A stretch of DNA of 64,000 nucleotides from Jatrophihabitans sp. Lineage in GTDB: Bacteria; Actinomycetota; Actinomycetes; Mycobacteriales; Jatrophihabitantaceae. Every line of letters starts with the position of its first letter. The first letter of the stretch is position 1. The notes under the pieces are model-generated. The model saw nothing but the letters and a program-made list of their open reading frames with translations. It was not told the DNA's origin and did not search any database. The stretch lies in the NCBI GenBank assembly GCA_036399055.1, contig DASWNX010000040.1, positions 62,001-126,000 of the forward strand, in the 5' to 3' direction. Below, one piece after another: positions 43,101 to 50,423 of this stretch. A program made the position numbers and the translations under genes.

Positions 43101-43342
43101 GCGGGTGCGTTGACCGAGCGTGACGAGGCTGGCGTCGGATCGTTGAGCGGAGCTGCCACAGCGGCTGTGACCGGCGACAGGGCGCGCGCGGCGGCAGAGC
43201 CGGCAACCGGGCTCGAGCCCTGCCCCGGAGCCGCGGCCACGGTCGCCGGCGGCATCAAGGTGGCAGCTGTCAACACCGTTGCCGCGACAAGCGCTATCGA
43301 GCCGTGCGCGCCACGGTGAGAGCCAGCGAAGCGGAAAGGCAT
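37145..43342 (-). CDS. Secreted RHS/YD-repeat polymorphic toxin
   Basis: The 2065-residue product has an N-terminal signal or anchor (GSIALVAATVLTAATLMPPA), a region with an SpvB-like signature (GLQPGLALSYDSGKVDG), dozens of YD repeats (YDPFGRR, YDGAGRT, YDALGQL-type), and the RHS core end LGARDYDPALGRFLTVDPLL with SNSDPTGL. After the core come about 200 variable residues, with a tip of about 100 beginning TLYRAVGKDELKDI and including GKYFFPTRGQAEHF, CITSGCIPTAML and GEGPAYFIPSDLLPYF. The tip's Arg, Ser and Glu placement suggests an ADP-ribosyltransferase-like toxin; this is inference. The ATG at 43342 follows TTTGGAG; a GTG at 43384 overlaps the upstream stop. The stop overlaps the immunity-like stub. 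Confidence 0.9.
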   Translation of the reverse strand: MPFRFAGSHRGAHGSIALVAATVLTAATLMPPATVAAAPGQGSSPVAGSAAARALSPVTAAVAAPLNDPTPASSRSVNAPAVVLTGSRSVSLAHAGIGQWIPTGLAGVTVARRTASSAASARVAVLSAAERRARGFAGPAFRLTRTDGRAGAPALDVKVDELTLNAQFGANYASRVHWVQRPDTASATRPGRPTSAAVSQPSALMVAASTPAAANGTGTFGATSLSPSASWQVSAQTGSFAWNYPLRTPPAAGGLQPGLALSYDSGKVDGATGVTNNQPSAVGEGWNLSGAGFIERSYQPCAIDGVAASADLCWKSDNASISFGGHSGRLVKDSSNVWHIDGDDGSRIQKVTGAVNGDAGTAGTEGSAGEHWKLTTTDGTQYFFGLNRLPGWVSGNAQTQSAWTVPVFGNNSGEPCYNATFASASCLQAWRWNLDYVVTAHGASKAYYYAPEANQYLRNNTTAVSYTRGGQLSRVDYGTTGGSGLSTPAPARLLLDNVDRCSDTAVACDAAHASNAPDVPWDQACTSAATCVGHPSPTFFTQKMISKIHAQTAVGSVYSDVDLWTLTHSFPSPGDNTSPALWLTQIGHSGAATTTAVPPVVFTGTSMQNRVLAVDGSALQWKHRISSLKIETGASIAVGYSAQSCNPAALPTPESNTQRCFPQWWAPAGQNPKLDWFNKYVVTQVSSDSRTGGTQATDDTYYDYVGAPAWRYDKSPFIEAAKRTWSQYAGYSKIRIRHGTDSSPSSQETSTYTYYQGMNGDRLNSAGGAKAVTVTASDGSAVADSLWLAGRVREAVVSNGNTGPRSAPAPGPRVSNTITTPWALQTATDGTYTAYLSAGADTVTRTALSAGGDRTTQTVITRDSHGRATAVNDRGDTATTADDRCTTTSYADNTASWMLNFPSEVNVIGKACGAALTYPADAISATRSYYDGSSTLGAAPTVGNGTRVDVVKGYTSTTAASAQWQTTLTSTFDSLGRTLTSTDPRLSPARTTTAAYLPTGTGLSTQVTTTNPLGWSVVTVLDPRWGVPTKVTDQNNHVTEATYDPFGRRLQIWSPQRPRATNPTPSQSYAYTVSATAPTTVATTSLTPSGGVITGYALYDGLLRPRQTQAPANGGGIVVSDTLYDGAGRIVTTNSPYYTPGAPGAGLITPVTSVPGQTVTGYDGAGRTSHTAQWINNSEAWRTSYSYGGDRVDVTPPDGATATTTTVDARGNTTSLAQYHAATPTGTADVTHYSHYPAGQLKSMTDPAGNAWTWKYDVLGQLTSAHDPDKGDSVTSYDAGGNLSSSTDANGDTLAYTYDTLNRKTGEYAGSTAGAQLAGWTYDTLASSVSKGQPVSATRYLGGIAFATATVNNYDAADRVTSQKMVISSGVMAGSYFTTMGYTADGQLASIGHNAYAGLSGDGVSYSYDNLGNPSGAIGTGVVNYVGSTTYSAIGEVTEYQAAIGAKSYARAFTHQDGTGRLLTDTTTTNIPGNPAAAVHSYSYSDAGLVTRDQNAVTAIGADTQCFGYDHRQQLTAAWTPSSADCAAPASSAGLAGPAPYWASYTYDSTGNRTSATQHATTATGADTTDNYAYPAPGPAAVRPHAVTSVTAAGTPPSGATSFGYDSAGNTVSRPGGQTLDYDIQGRLATATVNAQTQSNIYDADGALLQQTDSSGTTLFVGDTEVHADSGSTTLSLTRTYSYLGHPVAERVTKPGVTGSTVNWLITDSHDTAEVAINTVTGALTRRHLDPFGAPRDPSAVAWSANHGFLNAPLNNLTATTRLGARDYDPALGRFLTVDPLLDPGNPLQANGYSYASNNPISNSDPTGLIQQQESGSLDCSRRQCIEAEINGSYSRGLSNGDPMPSYDQYVAKQTPGIGSFTDFVGGAVHAAGAMSDSLPASSCGISGGRFCTGGWVSNQYNTTFDVNSGSLAYDGGQALVIAATLFGPGAAADGIGIALTAGRAARAARAAGKAKAPTAAGASDDLTTLYRAVGKDELKDIQGTGVYRAAPGGTEGKYFFPTRGQAEHFSNLMEKAGQGSTCITSGCIPTAMLRGVQTIHPAGEGPAYFIPSDLLPYFSNIAHG

Positions 43343-43380
43343 TCCGATACTCCAAACGGTGATGAGTGACAGCAGGCCGG

Positions 43381-46290
43381 TCACAGCTGAGCGGGTGTGG
43401 CGTACTGCCATAGAGCGGTGAGCTGGTTGCTCGATGCGATCGCCTGCATGAGCGTTGGCGCGAAGACCCTTCCCACCCAGGGGTACAGCTGTCCCGGCTG
43501 ATTGCGCACGCCGACATCGAAAACCCCGCTCGCGGCGGCGGTGACCGGATGCGACTTCACTATCGCGCTCGACCCGCTCGGCGTGCCGACGCTGAACCGC
43601 AATTGCTTGTTCACCGCATCCCACTGGGCGGCGACGAAGTTCCAATCCAGCACCACACCGGTCACCACGGCGCACACGCCGTCGAACGTGGAGTTCTGAG
43701 TACTCGGCATGCAGAAACGCCATTGATTGCGATACACGTCGATGAAGAACCCGCTGACCGAGGATCCCTCGACGGCTGCCACGGCATAGCCGGCCGTGGC
43801 TGTCGGACTCGTCGCGGCAGCCGCGGTCGGTTTCACCCACGCGGTGAAGGTGAAACTGCTGGCCATGCCTGCGGTTCCCAGCACGCTGGCCGCACCCGTG
43901 GCAGTGGTCTTCAGCGCGCCGGCGCCGGTGAAGACCGAGACATCCTGCGGCTGCGCGATCGTCTCGCCGGTGTCGTCATCGACGCTGGTGACCGATGGGT
44001 TTGGCGCGTCGGCGCCTCGGGTGACTCCGGCCCCTTCGGACAAGGAGGGACCCGATGAGGCCAGGTCAGGGATGGACCCGATCACCGCCGAGTCGATCCG
44101 CCAGGTGTGAGCCGCCTGCGCCCCGCTCACATCTTCATTGACCAGGATTGCCTGGCTGCCGGTCGCGCTCCGATTACCCGCGGAGTCCCAACCCATCAGG
44201 TACAAGGTGGAGGAGGTGTCCGGAGCCGCGATCGTCTGGGCAGGGAAGACACCACCACTGCGACACAGCACGATCACCGCGTCGACCTCGCTGCCACATG
44301 CCGGCGGGGTGGAGTAAACCGGGATCTTGTCGTAGAGGGAGTACGCGATCTGCGTCAGGGACGCATCCTCGCTCGTCCCGAATCCCACGGTGATCGGAGC
44401 TCCGACCGTGCCCACGACGCTCGCCGGCTCGGTGTTCGGATCGCTGGTCGCTCCGCTGATCGTCACGGTCGGCGGGCCAGGCTTGCTTGTGTCGACCGCG
44501 AACTGGATCCAACCGCCGGACCACGCGCTGTAGTCCGTGCCGTCGAAGGCCCGGACCCGGTACTCGTAATGGCCGTCCACAAGCTTGGATTGCCCGGCCG
44601 GCGGTGTGTTCGACACGATCCAGTGGCTCAGGGTGTTCTGTGCGATCGCCGGCGTCTGGTAAGCCTGGACCCGGACGGCTGGGGTGTCTGACCAGGACGC
44701 CCAGACCTCGAAGGAGTAGCGAAGGTTTCCGCCGTCGGAGTCGCGAGACTGGGCCGTGAGCGTCGGAGTGATGACCGACGTCGTGGTCGGCAAGCCGCAC
44801 TGCGCGTAGCAGGGCCTGACCGAACGGTACGCCGGCGCGGTCGGGATCGAGTTGTACGTCACCGCCAGAAACGGGTTGTTGTAAAACTTCTTCCAGGTCA
44901 GGCGGTTGGACTCATTCGTCGAGACCAGGGCCAACGTGACCACCGCGAAGCCCGCGGCAGCGGCATTCGTCGCGACCTGGGTGGCGTTGAAGCCCATCGC
45001 CAAGCCGGTCGAGCCACCGTTTTGACACCCCGGCTGCCAGGCGCCGGCCTTGGTGTCCTGCAGGGTGCCCAGCACCGGTTGGGAGTTCCAGGTCGTGCTG
45101 GAGCTGATCAGGGAGTTCGCGGTGCGCAATGCGACATCGGTTGCGGTGCAGGACGAGGAGTACCTCAGCTTGGCATTGAACTGCGCCGAGATGATGTGCT
45201 TGCCGGCCATCCCACCGATGTTCATTCCGAAGTAGGCGCGAGTCAGATGGCTACGACCGTCGTCGGACCATGCCGCGTCCACAAAGCCGGAATGAGCGTA
45301 GGCGTCGCTGGCTCCGGCGCCGTTGAGGTAATTCGTCGTCGGGTAAGCGTTGTCGGTGAACGTCCAGGCATGCCGGGTTCCGCCGGACCAGGAAGGATCG
45401 ACGAACACCGGGTACACCGCCGCCTCGGTGTCAGCCACCGCGCTGGCGTCGATAGTCACCGAGTTCGCCGTTGAGGTCGCTGTCAGCAACGGTCGCGGCA
45501 CCCCGTTGTCGGCCGGACCGGTCGCGTCAGCGCCTGTGCCGGCCGAATCCCACCAAGTGGGCTGCCCTTCTCGGAGTTGGACCGTTCCGTCTGAGGAGGT
45601 GCTCTGCAACCCGCCGTCACCGTCGGGGGTCGAGGTCAACGAGCCGTCATCGACCGAGAACCTGACGCTGCGCAGTTCCGGCTGGGCCGCCGCGGCGGCA
45701 GTCTTGATCACCAGCACCTCAGAGAATCCCGAGGTGCCTGCCGCTACCCGAAGGTCTACCCCTGGCAGGACATCGGCGTACACCGCCGCGTCACCTTGCA
45801 GCGTCGGCACCGGCAGCGGGCCCTCGGGCCAGTACACCGACAGCCATTGCCCCGAGGCTGCCTGCACCGACGCCAACGGCCCCGTCCCACCGCCGGAGAA
45901 CTTCATGCGAACCTCGGTCGCCGCCGGTTGGACCGTCCCGTCGGCGGTGAAGGACACCGTGTCGTCAACCGGCGTCCAGCCCGTGCCGCGAGCCACCCGC
46001 ACCGGCTCGGCGAAGGTCTTCGACCGCAATGACCCGTCCGGTTGTGCCACTACCTCGGTCACTTCTGTGGTCTGTGACGACACCTGCACGTCGTGCCCGT
46101 ACATCTGCGCGATCTGCAGAGCCACGTCCTGGCTGGCGGCACTGGGGGCATCCGCGCGGGGCCCGCTCACAACCGGGGCGCCCAGGGCGGGGGTTGACCT
46201 CTCCAGCTGGACCACGGAGAGGCCAGAGGTGGCAAGCAGCACCGTCAGAGCCAACTTCACATGCCCGAGCGGTAACGGTGAAAAGGTCAC
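43381..46290 (-). CDS. Secreted DNRLRE/LamG-domain protein, partner of the RHS toxin
   Basis: The 969-residue exported protein has a signal peptide (KLALTVLLATSGLSVV). The N-terminal 300 residues resemble the sheath-like region seen upstream of actinobacterial RHS genes (TEVTEVVAQPDGSLRSKTFA, YADVLPGVDLRV). A DNRLRE-type domain follows (about 310-480: RSHLTRAYFGMNI, FNAKLRYSSSC), then Ig/fibronectin-like repeats (about 490-720), then a C-terminal LamG-like jellyroll (about 770-960: FTFTAWVKP, GFFIDVYRNQWRF). The GTG at 46290 follows GGAG. It ends just before the RHS gene (GTGA overlap possible), so the two are co-expressed. It may help carry or display the RHS protein; that role is inference. 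Confidence 0.85.
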   Translation of the reverse strand: MTFSPLPLGHVKLALTVLLATSGLSVVQLERSTPALGAPVVSGPRADAPSAASQDVALQIAQMYGHDVQVSSQTTEVTEVVAQPDGSLRSKTFAEPVRVARGTGWTPVDDTVSFTADGTVQPAATEVRMKFSGGGTGPLASVQAASGQWLSVYWPEGPLPVPTLQGDAAVYADVLPGVDLRVAAGTSGFSEVLVIKTAAAAAQPELRSVRFSVDDGSLTSTPDGDGGLQSTSSDGTVQLREGQPTWWDSAGTGADATGPADNGVPRPLLTATSTANSVTIDASAVADTEAAVYPVFVDPSWSGGTRHAWTFTDNAYPTTNYLNGAGASDAYAHSGFVDAAWSDDGRSHLTRAYFGMNIGGMAGKHIISAQFNAKLRYSSSCTATDVALRTANSLISSSTTWNSQPVLGTLQDTKAGAWQPGCQNGGSTGLAMGFNATQVATNAAAAGFAVVTLALVSTNESNRLTWKKFYNNPFLAVTYNSIPTAPAYRSVRPCYAQCGLPTTTSVITPTLTAQSRDSDGGNLRYSFEVWASWSDTPAVRVQAYQTPAIAQNTLSHWIVSNTPPAGQSKLVDGHYEYRVRAFDGTDYSAWSGGWIQFAVDTSKPGPPTVTISGATSDPNTEPASVVGTVGAPITVGFGTSEDASLTQIAYSLYDKIPVYSTPPACGSEVDAVIVLCRSGGVFPAQTIAAPDTSSTLYLMGWDSAGNRSATGSQAILVNEDVSGAQAAHTWRIDSAVIGSIPDLASSGPSLSEGAGVTRGADAPNPSVTSVDDDTGETIAQPQDVSVFTGAGALKTTATGAASVLGTAGMASSFTFTAWVKPTAAAATSPTATAGYAVAAVEGSSVSGFFIDVYRNQWRFCMPSTQNSTFDGVCAVVTGVVLDWNFVAAQWDAVNKQLRFSVGTPSGSSAIVKSHPVTAAASGVFDVGVRNQPGQLYPWVGRVFAPTLMQAIASSNQLTALWQYATPAQL

Positions 46291-46422
46291 AAGATCACTC
46301 CAATGCAGCGCTGAACAGGCCGGTAGCGAAATCGACGTTCGACCGACGCCCAGAGCGGTCCTGGAAGATCTGACGTGATCTCAGGTCAGGGAGGGCATAA
46401 GGCGAGTGTAAGAACCATCCGG

Positions 46423-46451
46423 ACGGTATTCTTCTAATAATTAGCCGTCAA
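46423..46451 (-). promoter_or_regulatory. Putative promoter of the RHS operon with internal inverted repeat
   Basis: Read on the minus strand: TTGACG, a spacer of exactly 17 bp, then TACCGT. The AT-rich spacer holds the inverted repeat CTAAT-T-ATTAG, a possible operator. This is the most AT-rich spot of the region, about 130 bp upstream of the GTG start at 46290. The 242-bp gap from 46291 to 46532 contains nothing else I recognise. Confidence 0.6.
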
Positions 46452-46532
46452 GTTAAATATCAGATGCGCGGCTGTCCCCCGGTGGCTGAGGGGATGGGGA
46501 CGGCGATGGCAGGACCTGCCAGGATGGGCGGC

Positions 46533-47267
46533 GTGACTGTGCTGCGAGTCCTGTCCTACAACGTCCGTTCCATGCGCGATGACGTCGACGCACTCGGCCG
46601 GGTGATGCGTGAGATCGCCCCCGACGTGGCGATCATCCAGGAAGCCCCGCGGTTCCTTCGCTGGCGGTCCAAGTGCGCCGCGCTGGCCCGCCGGGCCGGC
46701 ATGGTCGGGGTCACCGGCGGCCGGGCGAGCGGCGCGAACCTGGTGCTGTCCTCGCTCGCGGTCGAAGTCACCAGCCGCCACGAGCTCGGCTTCACCACCG
46801 ACCGGCGCCTGCACCACCGCGGCTGCGCCCTGGCCGTTCTGAAGCTGGCCGGCTCACCGTTCGCGATCGCCGGCACCCACCTGGACCTGATCGAGGCGCC
46901 CCGGCTGCGGCATCTGGACGAGCTGGCCGAGTTCGCCGAACGCAACCTTGCCGACAACGCGCCGCTGATCGTCGGGGGAGACCTCAACGCGGCGCCTGGC
47001 TCAGCCACCTGGCAGCGGATGCTGCGCTTCGGAGCCGACGCCTTCGCGGCGGTCGGCTCCGGCGACGGCTTCACCTACTCCACCGCCGACCCGGTCCGCC
47101 GGATCGACGGGGTCTTCGCAGACCCGCGGCTGCGCCCGGTCAAGGCCGAGGTCCTCGACTCCGCCGACATCCGGATCGCCTCCGATCACCGGCCGCTGGT
47201 GGTCGAGTACCTACTCCCCGACGTTGACACCGAGACTGGGAACGGCGTCGGCGTCGGCGCCCTCTGA
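46533..47267 (+). CDS. Endonuclease/exonuclease/phosphatase family hydrolase
   Basis: The 244-residue product has the EEP fold motifs: LRVLSYNVRSM with the metal-site Asn, AIIQEAP with the conserved Glu, AGTHLDL, LIVGGDLNAAPGS and a terminal IASDHRPLVV with the catalytic Asp-His. The substrate may be DNA, a nucleotide or a phosphoester; it cannot be told. The GTG at 46533 is chosen, with AGGA 8 nt before it; an in-frame ATG at 46524 is equally possible. Its 3' end overlaps the convergent S9A peptidase gene by 57 bp, which is unusual but both frames look coding. Confidence 0.85.
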   Translation: MTVLRVLSYNVRSMRDDVDALGRVMREIAPDVAIIQEAPRFLRWRSKCAALARRAGMVGVTGGRASGANLVLSSLAVEVTSRHELGFTTDRRLHHRGCALAVLKLAGSPFAIAGTHLDLIEAPRLRHLDELAEFAERNLADNAPLIVGGDLNAAPGSATWQRMLRFGADAFAAVGSGDGFTYSTADPVRRIDGVFADPRLRPVKAEVLDSADIRIASDHRPLVVEYLLPDVDTETGNGVGVGAL

Positions 47268-49406
47268 CTCCCAGGCGACGCCGAGGGTGTCCAGCGTCCA
47301 GGCCAACGTGAACGCGATCTCCTGCCAGGCGTCGTAGCGGCCGCTGCGGCCGCCGTGACCTGCCTCCATCTCGGTCTTGAGCAGGAACCGCGCCGAGCCG
47401 GTGGCGGTGGCCCGTAGCTTGGCGACCCACTTGGCCGGCTCGACGTAGAGCACCCTGGCGTCGTTGAGGCCGCACACCGCGAGGATCGCCGGGTAGTCCT
47501 TGGCTTCGACGTTCTCATACGGCGTGTAGGACTTCATGTAGGCATAGGCCTCTGGATCGGCCAGCGGGTTGCCCCACTCCTCCCACTCGATCACCGTCAG
47601 AGGCAGCGACGGGTCCAGGATCGTGGTCAGCGCGTCGACGAAGGGCACCTGCGCCACGATGCCGCCGAAGGCCCGCGGCGCCAGGTTGGCGACCGCGCCC
47701 ATCAGCAGGCCGCCGGCGCTGCCGCCCTGGGCCACGATGCGCTCGGGACGGGTCCACCCGGCGCCCACCAGGTGCTCGGCGGCGGCCACGAAGTCGGTGA
47801 AGGTGTTGCGCTTGGCCAGCATCTTGCCCTGGTCATACCAGTGCCGGCCCAGCTCCCCGCCGCCGCGCACGTGCGCGATGACGAAGACCACGCCCCGGTC
47901 CAGCAACGACAGCCGAGGGATCGAGAAGGTCGGGTCGATCGAGACCTCGTAGGCGCCGTAGCCGTAGAGCACCACCGGGGCGTCGCCGTCCAGCGCGACG
48001 TCGGCCCGGCGCACCACCGACAGCGGCACCATCGTGCCGTCGGCTGCCCGGGCCCACTCCCGGCTCTGCCGGTAGTCGCTCACATCGATGCCGCCCAGCA
48101 CCGATTGGCGTTTGCGCAGCAGCAGCTCGCGCGAGGGCAGGTCGTAGTCATAGACGGTGTCGGGGGTGACCATCGAGCGGTAGGTCAGCCGGTAGCTGGT
48201 GGCGTTCCAGTCCCGGTTGGACCCCGGGACCACGCTGTAGAGCGGCTCCTCGAACTCGATCGGCTCGGGCTGGCCGAAGCTGTCGCCCCGCCGGGGCAGC
48301 ACGGCGAGATTGGTCAGGCCGTCGCTGCGCAGGTACAGCACCGCGTGCCCGGCGAAGGCGTCCACTGAGAGCAGCCGGCGCTCGGCTGAGCCCGGGACCA
48401 GCGTCTGCCAATTCTTCGCGCCCGGGTCCTGGGCTGCGACCACGCTCAGCTCGAAGTTCGGCTCGTTGGTGTTGTGCGTGATCAGCAGCTGATCACCGGC
48501 GTGCTCGACCTGGTACTCCACGCCCTCCACGCGCGGCGCGACGAGCACCGGCGCCGACTGCGGGGCGTGCGCGTCCAGCAGCCACACCTCGGTGGTGAGT
48601 TTGCTGCCGATCGAGATCTGGATGGCCCGCTGGTTGCGGGTGAGGTCGACGCTGACCCAGAACCGCTCGTCGTCCTCGGTGTGAACGACCACGTCCTCGG
48701 TCGAGTCCGCGCCCACGGTGTGCCGCCAGACCTGGTTCGGGCGCCAGGAGTCATCGACGGTGAGGTAGAAGACGGCGCTGCCGTCAGCGGCCCAGGCCGA
48801 GGAGTAGAAGGCTCCGGTGACGGTGTCGGGCAGGTCCTCACCGGTGCGCAGGTCCTTGATGCGCAGGGTGAAACGCTCGTCGCCGGTCAGATCCACGGAG
48901 TAGGCCAGCAGGTTGCCGTCCGGAGAGACGTCGACGGTGCCCAGCGCGAAGAACCCCGAGCCGGCAGCGATCTCGTTGCCGTCCAGCAACACCTGCTCGC
49001 CGTCGGCCGCCACCGGCTCGGCCGAGGGCTGGCCGCTGTCCGCGTCGCCGCCGTCGATGACCGGCGGCGCGTCGCCGACCGCGGGCAGCCGGCAGTGGAT
49101 CGGGTACTGCTGGCCCTCGACAGTCCGGCTGTAGTACCAGTAGCCGCCCCGCCGGGCCGGGACCGAGAGGTCGGTCTGCCTCGTGCGGGTCGAGATCTCG
49201 TCGAAGATCCGTTGCCGCAACGGCTCCAACCGCGCGGTGCTGGCCTCGGTGTAGGCGTTCTCGGCCTCGAGGTAGCCAATCACCTCAGGGTCGGCCTTGT
49301 CCCGCAGCCACTCGTACTCGTCGAGGAAGGCATCACCGTGGTGCACCCGCTCGATCGGCTTGATCGCTGCGACGGGCGGGGTGGGGCGCTGAGGCTGGTC
49401 AGACAT
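47211..49406 (-). CDS. S9A family prolyl oligopeptidase (oligopeptidase B-like)
   Basis: The 731-residue enzyme has an N-terminal seven-blade propeller (about 75-430) opened by the helical HHGDAFLDEYEWLRD segment, then an alpha/beta hydrolase domain with the nucleophile in QGGSAGGLLMGA, Asp in CGLNDARVLY and His in EAGHGGRSG. FVIAHVRGGGELGRHWYDQG is the family signature. Length and order are those of oligopeptidase B, which cuts short peptides after basic residues; specificity is not proven. No signal peptide, so cytoplasmic. It is followed 27 bp upstream on the chromosome by the P-loop gene on the same strand. Confidence 0.93.
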   Translation of the reverse strand: MSDQPQRPTPPVAAIKPIERVHHGDAFLDEYEWLRDKADPEVIGYLEAENAYTEASTARLEPLRQRIFDEISTRTRQTDLSVPARRGGYWYYSRTVEGQQYPIHCRLPAVGDAPPVIDGGDADSGQPSAEPVAADGEQVLLDGNEIAAGSGFFALGTVDVSPDGNLLAYSVDLTGDERFTLRIKDLRTGEDLPDTVTGAFYSSAWAADGSAVFYLTVDDSWRPNQVWRHTVGADSTEDVVVHTEDDERFWVSVDLTRNQRAIQISIGSKLTTEVWLLDAHAPQSAPVLVAPRVEGVEYQVEHAGDQLLITHNTNEPNFELSVVAAQDPGAKNWQTLVPGSAERRLLSVDAFAGHAVLYLRSDGLTNLAVLPRRGDSFGQPEPIEFEEPLYSVVPGSNRDWNATSYRLTYRSMVTPDTVYDYDLPSRELLLRKRQSVLGGIDVSDYRQSREWARAADGTMVPLSVVRRADVALDGDAPVVLYGYGAYEVSIDPTFSIPRLSLLDRGVVFVIAHVRGGGELGRHWYDQGKMLAKRNTFTDFVAAAEHLVGAGWTRPERIVAQGGSAGGLLMGAVANLAPRAFGGIVAQVPFVDALTTILDPSLPLTVIEWEEWGNPLADPEAYAYMKSYTPYENVEAKDYPAILAVCGLNDARVLYVEPAKWVAKLRATATGSARFLLKTEMEAGHGGRSGRYDAWQEIAFTLAWTLDTLGVAWESEGADADAVPSLGVNVGE

Positions 49407-49433
49407 CTGTCCGAGGCTACTGCCCGGCGCCGC

Positions 49434-50066
49434 TCAGCCCACGCCGGGGAGCGCGTCGCCCGGCGGCAGCACCTCGCCTCGCGGCAGCGCCTCGCCTAGC
49501 AGCAGCGCCTCGGCCGGCAGCAGCACGGCGCCCGGTGGTGGCGGGTGCTCGCTGAAGTACCGGTCCTCGTTGTCCAGCCAGTCCCGCCAGGGGGCCTGCA
49601 TCGGGCCGTCCCGCTCGACCCACCGGCGTTCGCGCTCGTCGCGGGCGACGTCGAGGAAGATCGCCACCGAGAGCCGGTCCGCGCACGCGGTGATGGCCGA
49701 CACCCCTTCCACCAGCAGAACCCGGGGAACGGGCACCTCGACCGCCTCGGCGAAGCGCCGGGCGTGCCAGTCATAACGCCGGTAACTGCCCGGCCGGCCG
49801 GCTGCCAGCGGCGCCAGGACGTTTTCGCGCAGCCGGGGCCAGAAACCGAACTGCCCGGCCCAGCCGTCAAGCAGCGCGTCGGTGGACAGCACCGCGCTGC
49901 CGGGCAGCCGGTCGGCCAGGGCGGTGGCCAGGCTGGACTTGCCGGCCGCGGCGCCGCCGTCCACGGCCACCACCCGGACCCGGCCGCATCTGGGTTCGGC
50001 AGCCTCGATGCGCTGGACCAGGCGCGCCAGGGCAGCGCTGGCAGCTGGCTGCGACCGGCTGCTCAT
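49434..50066 (-). CDS. Uridine kinase-like P-loop ATPase
   Basis: The 210-residue protein has a Walker A loop VVAVDGGAAAGKSSLATALA, then SAVLSTDALLDGW and YRRYDWHARRF, and LLVEGVSAI as a Walker B-type strand, resembling uridine kinase/phosphoribulokinase-like proteins of actinobacteria. RDERERRWVERDG is a lid-like Arg-rich segment. The last 40 residues are a low-complexity Leu/Pro/Gly tail whose DNA holds imperfect repeats of GCAGCGCCTCGCC (49460-49530), probably a slippage-born extension. Substrate unknown. It is upstream of the S9A peptidase gene on the same strand. Confidence 0.8.
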   Translation of the reverse strand: MSSRSQPAASAALARLVQRIEAAEPRCGRVRVVAVDGGAAAGKSSLATALADRLPGSAVLSTDALLDGWAGQFGFWPRLRENVLAPLAAGRPGSYRRYDWHARRFAEAVEVPVPRVLLVEGVSAITACADRLSVAIFLDVARDERERRWVERDGPMQAPWRDWLDNEDRYFSEHPPPPGAVLLPAEALLLGEALPRGEVLPPGDALPGVG

Positions 50067-50096
50067 ACCAGCAGCCTAGGGCCCGAGCAGCCGCGG

Positions 50097-50333
50097 CTAC
50101 GCGCTCAGCCGGCGGGCGGCGCGGGCGGCGACGAGCCAGCGTTCCAGTGGCAACGAGTCGCGCTTGACCGTGGTGAGGCCGGCGTTCAACAACACCGCGT
50201 ACGGAGTGCGGGACAGCTCATCGACCTGGGGCCGTGCCAGGAACGCCTCGCGCTCGTCGACCCCGAACTCAAGCGGGTCGTTGCAGGTGAGCTTGCACCA
50301 CAACCCGAACACCACTTCTTGTCCAGTTCTCAT
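50097..50333 (-). CDS. Small hypothetical protein
   Basis: The 78-residue product (MRTGQEVVFGLWCKLTCNDP..., ending WLVAARAARRLSA) matches no family I know. A good ribosome-binding site, CTGGAGG, sits 9 nt before the ATG, and codon use has the expected high third-position GC, which supports a real gene. There is no signal peptide or membrane helix. It lies between the P-loop gene and the DUF308-like gene on the same strand with gaps of 30 and 90 bp. Confidence 0.55.
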   Translation of the reverse strand: MRTGQEVVFGLWCKLTCNDPLEFGVDEREAFLARPQVDELSRTPYAVLLNAGLTTVKRDSLPLERWLVAARAARRLSA

Positions 50334-50423
50334 GTTCGACTACCTCCAGGCGCCACCCTGCTCGATCACGATGTCCTGCCTGCCACCGTGAGGTGACGGG
50401 CAGGAGAACACCGGCCGGCAGCT

